Assembly (NCBI RefSeq): GCF_910592395.1
Contig: NC_088324.1
Span: forward strand, 14,720,953 to 14,784,952
DNA from: Lineus longissimus
Lineage: Eukaryota; Nemertea; Pilidiophora; Heteronemertea; Lineidae
Reading direction: 5' to 3'
Length of the DNA stretch: 64,000 bases
In this document: positions 49,117-59,684 of the stretch, piece after piece
Layout: the number at the start of each line of letters is the position of its first letter
How positions within the stretch are numbered: the stretch's first letter is position 1
Position numbers and translations under genes: made by a program
The notes under the pieces: generated by a model
Told to the model about the DNA's origin: nothing
The model's input: the letters and a program-made list of their open reading frames with translations, nothing else
Databases searched by the model: none

Positions 49117-52100
49117 CTATAATTTAGATATAACTCTCTTTCCAACCGTTTTTGTCCTACACTGAAATGGTTCGTGTGGAAAATCATGGTCCCATGCTCC
49201 TTTCAATATCATTCTGAAATGGATAAAAACAAAGTGAATGAGAATCTTATAGTGTGGCTAGACAGTGTATGGAGACTGACCCCCCCCCCCCCCCCAAAAA
49301 AAAATCCCCTAGTAGGATCAAGCTGAATGATTCCTTACCTTGCCGCTATAAGGCCCACCGTGTCCGAAATCTTTGCACCCTGCCCACACCCACCTAAAGC
49401 CACTCCCACATTCGACTGGACCATGTCGATGTAGGGATAGCTTGTTGTTGTTTTTGTGGTCACGCAGCTGTCTACCGCATAGCTTAAAGCTGATACACCT
49501 AAAATGGAGTAGAAGAATGAAGTGTGTAGTCATGATAGTGGCTCTCCTGACTTCTTAGCTGTTATATACTTTGAAACGAAGTGAAATGTTAAACTCTCGA
49601 TATGTTTCCATTGTCTCCATGTTTCCATTCGCCATCTTCCTAAAACAGACTTAGTGATGTATTTGGGCCGCCTTCCCGGGCATTAGTGTGGGCCAATTAA
49701 AAAACCTCTCTCATACTTCCTCGATGAAAGAGGTATGATAGAAGGCTTCTGCTTGGCACTACTGACAAAAATGTCAAATAATCCACTTTAGGAAGCTGTT
49801 GAAGAATTCAAAGTTCTATACGGTTACCCATTACAATAGTGAACTGATAGGTTTTGCACTAGCTGTAATGGTGTGTGAGTGTAGGGTGTTTTCTCACCTG
49901 GCAGTATGTCATGGAAACCTTTGATTAAATGCCCGGCCATCTCGGGGCTCCCCCTACACTTGAACCAATCCCGTATCTCCTGCGGGCTTGATGCTTCGGA
50001 AGGTGCCTCCTCACCGTGACCGATCTTGAAGTAGAGTTTGCCTGAAAGATAAACTGTTCCAATTAGCTTTATCAAAAGATCATACTAATTCCATTTTGGA
50101 GGGTTTTACAAATCACCCGAAATGCCCACACACGTAAATCCCATTATTCGACATCTTGATCAATGGGATGGGCAATTGCTTTAGATTCCGAGGTATTAAA
50201 GGCTATGGTTTCTTTAAAACCACACCCTAATCTGTCGCTTCTCAATGAGTAAGCACTTTTCTTGGGGGGGGGGGGGGACTTTCCCCGCTACACCGAAAGC
50301 TATAAGCCAATATCGATTTTGTGTTCGCCTATATCGCAAAGGTATGAAATATCTGATAGAAAGTTATCGTCTCAGAAATGGTTTCTTACCGTCTGGGTAT
50401 CGTATAGGGCGCATAATGTAGAAGTAGGAATCAGTGCCTTGGTAGTTACGGTATATTCCAATATTTGGCATCGTCGTGAATGACTTGGTGTAATCATCTT
50501 CCGAGATCTCTATCTAAAAGAAAGATGCTGGCATGATAAAATATACCGTTTTCTCACACGTTACGTACCTGTGTGATATGGTCAGACTGAGGCACCATTC
50601 CACCTACCATCTCCGCTCTGTTATTGCTCCAACTTTGGTGGTCACTCGCACTAAGTGCAAAACCTTTGGTGACCGTTCTTTTTACAAGTCATCACCGGTT
50701 CTATGGAACCAGCTACCTTCCAACATCAGGCTTGCTGGTTCCATAGACATTTTCAAAACTCTCCTGAAACAACACCTTTTCAGGGAGTGTTTTGCTTTGT
50801 AAAGCGCCTGAGAATTTAAGTTTTTCTTTTAATTCAGGCGCTATAGAAATTCTTATATTCATTCATTCATTCATAAGTTGTGCCTCTTTGTTATGCTGGA
50901 GTGGAACACATCTGAAACAGGCAATGTTTTCTATGCTAACAAGGGCTTCAGACCCTCCTCGCCCCCTTTTACTGCAAGCATTGTCCGAGTTCATGGTTTC
51001 ACTGTTTTCCGGCCGCTGAAGAAGAATGAAGTGAAACAATTGCGCCCAATGTCACGTTTCACGACCACATTGATGTTTAATGATAGGCCTCAGATGTCTG
51101 AGTTTCAATGAAAACCCAATCGGTTTATGAAGGACAGTCGGACAGCTTCCAGGATGGCCAAACATGCCAAAGCTCTCAAATTGCAACCACATCGTGTCAT
51201 CAACATTGGACATTTTCCACATGTGTTGTCTATGACCTTCAAATGCCTATTTTGTAAACAAAAAACTTACCAGTACATAGCTTTGTTTTGAATTAAATAC
51301 TTTTGGCAATAAATTCACTGGCAGCAGACTCCTACACTCAGTGAACGCACCAGTGGCCAGCAATACCCGTCTACCAAAATACAAACGACCTTGAGCTGTG
51401 ATGACCTGTTGAAGGTCACCCCTAATAGATGGCTTAACCGAATTCACGATATCATCAACGATGACGCAGCCATTTTGTTTTGCTACTATTTGCTGAGCTT
51501 GTATGAATTTTCTCGGGTTTATATACCCACAGTCTTTTGTGACTGCCAAAGTAATGTCTCCAGGCTTAAAGTCTATTTGGGGAAATCTTCTTCGTGCTTC
51601 CGACATGTTTAGCTCTTCCATTGTTACGTTGAGTTCTTTCGCCACGCTCCTCCGGTCTGCGAGCTCACTGTCCCCTTCTGGTTGAACCCGTATGTATTCA
51701 GCTTCAGTGAAGAACTGGACGCCTTAAAATAATTCAAAGATATATCGTCAGGCCCAAGGATAAGTTCTCTTTTCGCTTCTACACTGGGACCCAGGATTTC
51801 GCCTATAACTATCAAAAGAGAGTGGGAATTTCCCACCTGTTATTCACATACAAAACAAAGAAATAACTTACATGTATACAGTAGGCCTTAAGAAATGCCG
51901 GGAAGAATTGACTTATGAAAGTACAGCGTGTATGATATGTCTGAATGGGCAATGTCTGTTGAAGTCGATATTTTCCACAATTCTATGAAGTTTTAAAATC
52001 AGATCTTGGCGAAATAGTCTTTGCCTCGCGGATTATGATACTGCATACCTGCTTGCCTCTCTAAAGCCAGGTACTGCTGGGCCGTGCTGATCAGTTTCGT

Positions 52101-53281
52101 CGACAGAGGTGTCCGTTCCATAAGCCGCGTAATCCTTCCCTCGTCATAGTGGGCGGAGAATATATCAGATGCATCCCTGTCCTGGAGATAGGGACACAAT
52201 ATAATGTAGGTTCACACCTCATTGGATTTGTGTTATACCCCCCCCCCCTCATCTTGGACATTTCTCAGTTTCTCTCGGTCAATTTCAACGATTTTTGCCT
52301 TAAGGGGCAGTGGACACTGAATCCATGATTAGAAATGAAAAATCATAGCCATTAACACCTTCGGCGCCGAACCACGTAGATCTACGTGGCCCAAATCCTC
52401 CCTCTTTGAGCTGGTTATCGGAGTCTCATTGACTTCATGAAAGAGCTACGCCATCGCCATCTTCAGGGCAAGGGAGGAACTGAAAAGACCGTGAAAATAC
52501 CGTTTGGTCGTTTCAGTTTCTACTTTGCCCTGAAGATGGCGATGGCGTAGTTAACTTTAAATGACTTCATGAAAGAACTACGCCATCGCCATCTTCAGGG
52601 CAAGGTAGGAACTGAAAATACCATTGGTCGTTTCAGTTCCTGTCTTGCCCTGAAGATGGCGATGGCGAAGTTCTTTCATGAAGTCCATGAGACTCCGATA
52701 ACCTGCTCAAAGGGGAGGGGGATTTAGATCTACGTGGTTCGGCGCTGAAGGTGTTAAACAGCATAGTTTAGATGTGTAAGTAATCTTTTTGTGGGATGTA
52801 TGTGAACAATCAATTTCTTAACAGAAATCATGGCAGCATTCGTCTTTTCACGGCAATTAGGCCCTTCGGTCGGGTTAGAGGGGTGAATTGGTCATTGGGA
52901 CCGCCCAATTCAGTGGTCGTGGTCTTAGGACCGGGGTGGTCGTGTTACCGGGGTCCTTGTAATGGTAATTAGAGAGGAAACCATTCGGGACCGGCGATTC
53001 TTGGTCGTCATAGCTGGGTGGTCGGCGACCGGGGTTCCACTGTAAATGTTTTATTAGCCGGGGACATTAGGCGGCGTCGTGGAAGCTGCATCTCCCCTTG
53101 CCGGGCAAAATAAGAAGACAGATGGTGTACATTGCTTTCCCGAGATGCTTACCTTGGGTTCACTTGGGCCAATCAACAGAATTCTCTTCTTCCCCGCGAG
53201 TCTCGAAACATGGCGAGCTGCTGAGGAGCCGAACAGGCCCGCACCAATAATGATGACGTCATAGATCGGCTGCTGCATCAT
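49117..53281 (-). CDS. FAD-dependent amine oxidase (sarcosine/pipecolate oxidase-like), peroxisomal, copy B
   Basis: A complete paralogue of the gene at 40652-44782. Exons in transcript order: 53153-53281, 52049-52181, 51271-51722, 50390-50513, 49898-50041, 49339-49498, 49117-49213; the lengths equal those of copy A and give 412 aa. The GAGLFGSSAARH flavin motif, the AHYDEGRITR block, the presumed covalent-flavin Cys339 (SCVTTKTTTSYPYID) and the C-terminal SKL are all kept, so it should also be a functional peroxisomal enzyme. Differences cluster in exon 4 (DDYTK for DDHTK, IYRNYQGTDSYFYIM for IFRNYQGTNFFFYIM) and the late exons, whereas most of exon 3 is identical to copy A. It lies upstream of the IAP gene on a shared strand. 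An assembly haplotig of copy A cannot be excluded from sequence alone. Confidence 0.8.
50533..50873 (+). mobile_element. 3' end of a CR1/L2-type LINE, copy B
   Basis: Same fragment, position and ATTC tail as at 42042-42382, with one substitution in the coding part (Ile to Val). It was inherited through the segmental duplication rather than inserted independently. Confidence 0.75.
52352..52757. mobile_element. Foldback/MITE-like element, copy B
   Basis: Counterpart of the element at 43873-44286, about 406 bp. Here the left end contains the perfect 18-base palindrome CCACGTAGATCTACGTGG, which is partly degraded in copy A. Both internal hairpins are present. Confidence 0.65.
52875..53045. repeat. 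G-rich interspersed repeat, copy B
   Basis: Counterpart of 44380-44545, containing the same GGTCG/ACCGGGG blocks and ending GTTCCACTGTAAATG. Confidence 0.4.
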
Positions 53282-54149
53282 TGGTCCTTGAATAAAAGTG
53301 ACGCCAATGCTGCAGGTCATTAGTCGGTAGCAGAGCTCGGTTGAAACTCGCACAGCAGATAACCGAAGAGACCTTTGACGAGATCATCCAACATTCTCTG
53401 ACATGTGAGGTAAGAATGTACGTCAACAGAGCAAAAATGCAAGGAGAATATCAGGTGTGTATCTGATCGCCTTTAACAGCTTTATTTCACTTCATGTTGC
53501 TTCAAGTGACTCTTAGTTTACTTCTCTTCTGCCACAGTCAGCTCTGAATACACGATTTGGTAGATCGGAGCTGGATAGTTGGACGTAGTATACGCACTTT
53601 GTTCAGATTTGGGATTTTATACCAGCATACACTGTGATAACTGATTGCTCATACCGAAGAACAGTAGAATGCACTGAACGTGTACAGAAGCCGAACTTCG
53701 CGCCATTTTAGCATCGGATATCCCACAATTCCACACTATTGATCGATACCAGTATCATTCGTTTTTACGTGCATGATCCTTGCAGTATCACATACATGTA
53801 TGCATGTCACCTTCATAAAACTCGTACATCACACTGTATATTTTGCTCTTGTATCTGTAGACCAAATGGTAATTTTGCCAGGAATATCAATTCAAGCTTA
53901 CATCGGCCTACACGACATACGTCAGGCATTCAAGCGAATGACAGCTTGTCGTGATAAGATAATATAAACGGTATGGACTTTCTGAATACTCACATTGAAG
54001 CATATCCTTACATGGATTTTTCAGACCAGAGCTTCTCGTCGTACATGCGGCGCATGCCTAAACAGAGCGCGACCTCACCATTGAAATTATCGGGAGCATT
54101 CGGGATATTTCGTCAAGCTGTTTTCTACAGGCACAGCACGAGCCGTTTT

Positions 54150-54503
54150 ATTTTTATTTATTTATTTTTCGTACTTATGTACAGAATTACAGAGTAAGTT
54201 TGTGCGAAGTGCCAAGTGCAGTGCAATTTTCAGACTTCTAATAAGCTAACATTGTTATTAACTAGTTAATGCACAAGAAGTTAATAATGTCATTACATTC
54301 CTCCTTATTTAAGATATTAGACTCGTTGTCTCTCATATATAATAGTTCACGAATTTGAAGACCTACTGGGACAACATTATTATTATAGGTAACATTAATC
54401 TTAGTCAGTGAGTCATCCTTATTCCATTTGCTAAAACGATTAATTTCATATTTACTGCACAGAAGGTTAAATGATTTTCCTAAAGCAGAACGACTACCTT
54501 TCA
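54150..54503 (-). mobile_element. Insertion in copy B carrying a possible retroelement C-terminal fragment
   Basis: About 350 bp present only in copy B, replacing about 120 bp of copy A. It opens with an A/T-rich TTTTATTTATTTATTTTT stretch. On the minus strand a frame (54262-54504) encodes NNNVVPVGLQIRELLYMRDN and ends EECNDIINFLCIN, resembling the short C-terminal tails attached to reverse transcriptases in many invertebrate repeats. In that orientation the A/T tract would be the 3' tail. I am not certain of the family. Confidence 0.45.
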
Positions 54504-54583
54504 CGATACGTATACGGTGTAGCTACGGACGAATCGTGCAGATATGAGATAGAGTTTGTGAACAAATGCAGCATGTTCCAATA

Positions 54584-55043
54584 GCATTCCGCGAAGTTAC
54601 TATTTATAGCTCACAAGGTCATTTGCATAAGATATTGATGACGTTTTAGTCACGTGACAGTCGGACCTCGACACTTATTTCTACGCATTTGAGCTTATTT
54701 CAAAGTCAATTATCTTTGCCCCTGCATTGTTTTTAGCATGAATGATACCATAGAGTCAGAGAGCGAAATATTCAGAACAATTATGTAGTATTTCCAACAC
54801 TCGTACATGTGCCAGATTGAATCTGACTGCCCTAGTTAGAAAGCCTGAATCCATTACGAAACCGCATGTTTGTCCGACATTGCCTGTAATTCAGCGATGG
54901 GGAAATAGAGGGCAGCAGCTGCAGTGACATCATCATCGCGGAATGCTATTCCGGGTACATGTAAAAGAGATACCACAGAGTCCACAGTCCATATCAATTA
55001 CACTACAGTATGACATACATGTACTTTAATTGTCTTTATCAAT
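54584..55043. other. Intergenic stretch downstream of the IAP gene
   Basis: No exon seen. An ATTAAA on the minus strand at about 55025-55030, just after the IAP stop codon, may serve as its poly(A) signal. Confidence 0.4.
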
Positions 55044-56103
55044 TTAGGCTACAAAGACTTTGACTCTCTGCAGAATGTGATTGTTACATGTTGGGCAAAT
55101 GTGCACAAGCTTAGCGCAATCCTCACAGAGGACCATGTGGCCACAATTTAACAGGACAACATTCACTTCCTTCTTCCAGCACCTTTTGCAAAATATTTTT
55201 TGCTTCAAGCTTCTATTTTCCTCCATAGCACTTCTGACTGCAGGGTCGAGACCTTCCCCAGCACTTTGGCTCGCAAATTCAACAGAGGATGCAGCCGAGG
55301 ACCCTAACATACTTGACCTTTCGAAAGGGCTGAGGGGAAATGATTGTAAATGGACACGTGGTCTTTCTGTATGCAACTGAATACCAAGCATCTCGGCAGC
55401 ACTCATAACGGCTCTGATCAAATCGCCGAAATGCCTGAAGTCATCAGCTTCTGTTTGGAGGCGCTCGCCAATCACTTGACCCACAAGTTCCCTGGGGTAA
55501 CCTAAATTCGTCAGCATTTTTGCATTGTCCATGTCGAGCCTTGATCGGATTTCCCTCGGTTCCACTCTTCTAATAATTCGTTTTGGTACCAGATGTTGAT
55601 GAGATTCAGAAGCTCCCGAAGCCTGTGGCGGAGGCCCGGGAGTCCCACGCGCCCCATTCGCCAGTTGGTTTCCCGGAAGTTTGGTTTTTATACCGGTTGT
55701 AGGGAGCTCATAGAATTCCAAGCAAGATATTACAAAAGCAATGCCTTTATAAGCGATTAGAAAGGCACAGTCTTGTGACAATCTGGCATGTTCTACCCAA
55801 GGTTCATCGTGAATTTTCAAATCTTCCAACTGTATGCCACAATAAAAACATTCAGTTTTGTCCATCTCTCCTAGATAAAACATCCCAGCATCTACCAGTT
55901 CCATCACATTAATCATAAATTTCGTCCAGGTTCGGAAAGATTTTAATCTAGTCTTTCGATTTGCGAACTCGGGACGTTTTGCAGCAGCCACATTGAATCC
56001 ACTTTCACTCCCAACACATATGTCATCGTCTATTTTTTCGAAATATCCGTCGTCTGCACCAGGTGCATGTGCCCATTCGTGGTGACGGATGCTCTGCAGT
56101 GAA
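55044..56103 (-). CDS. Inhibitor of apoptosis protein, BIR-UBA-RING (3' terminal exon, 5' missing)
   Basis: An IAP-family E3 ubiquitin ligase expected to bind caspases or IAP antagonists in the cytosol. The exon holds 353 codons to TAA and enters through the acceptor CCCTATTTCAG/TTCACT with two bases of its first codon in an upstream exon. After an acidic linker (SIRHHEWAHAPGADDGYFEK) comes one full BIR domain at about residues 43-122, with the zinc ligands in CFYCG, the EHA histidine and QDCAF. A Pro/Gly-rich linker, a UBA-like helical region at about 189-240 (NLGYPRELVGQVIGERLQ) and a C-terminal RING (CKRC, NCGH, CEDC, CPTC) follow. The order matches BIRC2/3/XIAP-type proteins without CARD. 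No usable ATG precedes the BIR in this exon, so further upstream exons, probably with another BIR, must exist; I could not find them between 56104 and 59684. Confidence 0.88.
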
Positions 56104-56453
56104 CTGAAATAGGGATAGTAGCGACAAATAGAAAACCATGTAGCAGTAATGAAGACATGTGCAACTACAAAGTCAGCATCAGTTGAAAGAAAGATTTTGG
56201 TAAATCTAATAGGGTATTGCCTCTGATTCAGTAGAACCCATGGTTTTTATGCAAGAAGTAGTACCTCAGTAACCACGGTGTCCGATCAAAGACAAGATAT
56301 TTTATTCATGCGCGATATCCTGTCACAGCAAAAGCAGGCGCATGTCGCTCTGAGCTTGGCAGGTTGAGACGGACTGTTTGTTCATTTCTCTATTGTCTGC
56401 CTATTGTGAAATATCAGCACATCAATTTCTTCCATTATCTCCTGGTGTCATTT

Positions 56454-57119
56454 AAGGCCTGTTTAATAGTAAAATATTAGCAACATTTTTACAACATTTC
56501 CAGTTGCAACAAATGTTGCAAAAATGTTGCGTAGTGTGCAGAGCAAAACGCGTCTCACAACATGTTGTTAAATTGTTGTAAAATTGTCGCAAATTAAATG
56601 CAATGCAATTCTTTGTTGCATGTTGTAAAAATGTTGCAAACTCTTCAGCCAATCAGAAATAGGATTTGCGTCATGTGATCTACCTGAGGTCATGTGACTT
56701 GAACAAGTGGCTGATATAGCAAATCTCAAGTGAGTGTCTTGCTTCGTAATGGGTGATGAAACCTTTTCAAGAAGTTTCATCCATTCGCAGGAAGTTTTTG
56801 TATGATGGCTTGTCAGTCAGCCGCAATTTCTTTAACAGGCAGTGATATGCCCCATGATCCACCCTCAATTTGATCCAGGGCCTGGTCCATATTCTCTTTG
56901 GTTTATTTCGCCGCCTCTTCTGCCTCTCAACAATGACAGCTAAAATTGCTGCAGAAGCACTCAAAACACATCTTCTCTCCTTGGCCCCCAATCATCCATT
57001 TTCCCTCCAAAATACCTATTTCCCTTTGTTCCCACTAAAAAGTTTGCAACAATTTACCAACATGTTGTAAAAATGTTGCTAATTTGTTGCTATTTTCTTG
57101 CTAGTGTACACAGGGCCTT
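56454..57119 (-). mobile_element. Remnant PIF/Harbinger-like DNA transposon
   Basis: The ends are imperfect inverted repeats: AAGGCCTGT, then TATTAGCAACATTTTTACAA on the left, and the complement of AAAAATGTTGCTAATTTGTT...ACAGGGCCTT on the right. GTTGC/GCAAC motifs fill the subterminal parts. On the minus strand, 56767-56991 encodes a fragment (RRRNKPKRIWTRPWIKLRVD, HGAYHCLLKKLRL, YKNFLRM) typical of the N terminus of Harbinger-type transposases, ending at a stop soon after. The catalytic domain is absent, so it is non-autonomous. A target-site duplication is not clear. Confidence 0.65.
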
Positions 57120-59684
57120 GTGGCTGTCATTTAATCCTGATGACAAGTTTTTGTTGCAGAAAATTCACAATAATCATGCAGCAGATGGTAAATATCTGTC
57201 ATTGATTAGTGTTGTATAAAATATTTTAGTGCAATTCATTGTTTATTTGCCGCATTGGGGATATTAACACAGTAATTATAACCAGAAGCAAACGTAAAAT
57301 TTGATGTGTTCATCATCACATGCTAATGAGAAAATGACATGTGATAGCGAGTGACGTCTAAGGACACACCAATCTGACACTGTACCTACTGTAATTGTGA
57401 AGTTGTCCCATCCGCCATCTTTATATTTTCCGGGGAAAACCCACCGTATTCCCCATAAAATAGACTCTTTCGCCAGTCTTCTCCATTCACTCATTACAGA
57501 GACTGGTACTTGACGGCAATTCACTCGTCATGAAACTCGATTTGGGGGCGTAAGCTTCCGGTGACCGGACACGTGTTTTTCTGTTGGATGCGTAACCTCG
57601 ATCCAGGTGAATAATCTGCAATACCAGAGTGCTCGGTATGACAGTGCTCCACTGTATGCACTGTATGCACTGAAAATGTATGGCTCGCCTCTGGTATATC
57701 AACGAGGCTTCCTCGACCCTCCGCTACGATGATGTTTGCAAACCAAATAACTAACATTCCAGGCGGTATTTATGCAAGATAGGGCTTGTTAAGCATTTTA
57801 TCATAATCGTCCGAGTCCCTTGTTTACAAACTGAACTATACACTGATTTCAAACTGCAATGAAGATCTCGTCAAAACTGAATGTAACTGTTGGCCTATCT
57901 AAAATTTGCAAGACATTCCAAAGACTTTTTCGGAACAACTCTTGCCTATTTTGCCTAAAAATTTTGAGAAAACTCCCTTGTCTTGGATTTCTAGCCAGAT
58001 AAAGCCCCTGGCCCTGGTCGCAGAGACAGATCCGGAGAGGACAGATAAGTAAGGGCTTATTTTAATGAGATGAAAAATCATAGACCTTCGGCGCCGAACC
58101 ACGTAGATCAACGTGGCCCAAATCCCCCCTCTTTGAGTTGGTTATCGGAGTCTCATGGACTTCATGAAAGAACTACGCCATCGCCATCTTCAGGGCAAGG
58201 GAGAAACTGAAAATACCGTTTGGTCTTTTCAGTTCCTACCTTGCCCTGAAGATGGCGATGGCGTAGTTCAGCACTTTAAATGACTTGCTGAAAGAAAGGT
58301 ATAGGTATAACATAGGTATGATGCACCAAAATGTACAACACGGAGACCTACTTTCCAAGCCACCTGAGCTTTATTTCATCGGTAAAGAACATAGAAACAA
58401 CAGCAAACGTTCAACAACCTGATATCGTACTGTTATTACAGCTGCAGCTCAGAAAAGGTCGAGTAAAGAAAAAAAGCAACGCCTCCAGGAATACCGTGCA
58501 GGAAATGCACAACGTTCTATTACATTGATTAACCCCCCAAAACCCGGAGACGAGGTGAACTTGTGTGTAAGTACACTGTACACGCGTAAGATTTTTTATG
58601 TGTGTAACATGTTTTTCTTCATTACCTCAACACATTTTCCTTACATCGTAGACGATGCGCCAGACCAGCAGTGTGCAGACCTGAATCATCGGGATTCAGG
58701 ATAAAACTGCTTTCTTTATCCCAAGTTAAACGGCCGACATTTTGTAATGATATATGTGAACATCAATAAAAATGATGACGAAATAAAATCAGAAATGTAC
58801 AACCATGAGTTGGTAACAAGTCACTACGCTTGCTTCCAAATCGCGCACTATTTGCCGTTTGAGAAAAACTGTTGAGTGGTTTAACAATGATTTAAGTGAA
58901 TATTTTACGATGACAACCGAACTTTACATCATAAAAACCGGTCGAAGAACGATATATGCTAATTAGTACACTATTTACATCTCTGAAAGAAAGGTGTGGT
59001 TCCATGGGCGCTGACATTGACAGAGGTCAAGGTAACTGGAAAGTCTGTGACCCCAAGTGTTCTGTCTTTGCCACTAGGAGTCACTACCAGTCTAAATGAG
59101 GTGGGGACGTTCTCTCCGATGTATATATACCGGGATATATACATAGTTTCCCGATTATTTTGAAGGCCCCGGCCAAGAACCATCGGACGATAGTATTTAC
59201 ACGAGTGTACAAATGTATAATCCCTAAATGAGCTTTGTTAAAGCGAGGCTATGACCAGTATGAGCCACGTGGACCAGACAGGTTTCACGAAGTTGCCGAT
59301 AAGCGTCACTCCTCACATTCCTTCGGCACTACACACAATGAAGATTTTAGCAATGTGAACCAACGTCAATGCTTAGATTCTCCTTTTGAAATCAGACTGT
59401 GGTTGCAGCAGGTTGCCGTCCGTACAGGTATATACCTAGCTCCCGAATGGTCGTTCGCGGGGCCCGAGGTTTGCTTAGTAGCGAGACAGTGTAAACATGA
59501 GAGTGTCTCATTTTCCCAGTGTTCCCTTCATCGTCAGGCCGGGGGTGCTAAAAACGAATCGTCACTCATTAGGTTTCTCTCTGTGTTTCGATTGTAAGTT
59601 CTCTGCATCGGGCCACACTGATGCCGAACAACCAAAAATGTTACACCGGGATCCAGATCGATTGTTTATGTTTTGGCGTGAGGA
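57120..59684. other. Intergenic stretch with a partial foldback copy
   Basis: No supported gene. A minus-strand frame (57276-57524; MSEWRRLAKESILW) precedes a GT donor but cannot be joined in frame to the IAP exon. The partial foldback element at 58081-58290 is the only recognised repeat. The plus-strand 120-codon frame at 59235-59597 overlaps the likely 3' UTR of the calcium-sensor gene and has no family resemblance. Confidence 0.4.
58081..58290. mobile_element. Partial third copy of the foldback element
   Basis: The left terminal part (ACCTTCGGCGCCGAACCACG) and the first internal hairpin (CTACGCCATCGCCATCTTCA against its complement) match the elements at 43873 and 52352. The right half is missing. 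The match continues to the left into ATGAAAAATCATAG. Confidence 0.7.

Larger units (their letters stand above)
46573..54583. repeat. Copy B of the segmental duplication
   Basis: A direct, same-orientation copy of 38303-45855. Differences include an 86-bp triplication (47641-47898), altered homopolymers, small indels and an insertion of about 350 bp (54150-54503). Four ADAMTS CUB exons and a seven-exon oxidase gene are intact. Copy B lacks all ADAMTS exons upstream of the CUB region. Confidence 0.9.

Noticed and set aside
57276-57524. Minus-strand frame MSEWRRLAKESILWGIRW as a possible first exon of the IAP gene
   Set aside because: Its available donors leave phase 0 or 1, while the IAP exon at 56103 needs phase 2; joining them hits a stop.
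59235-59597. 120-codon plus-strand frame
   Set aside because: No splice signals or family resemblance; it lies in the probable 3' UTR of the calcium-sensor gene on the other strand.
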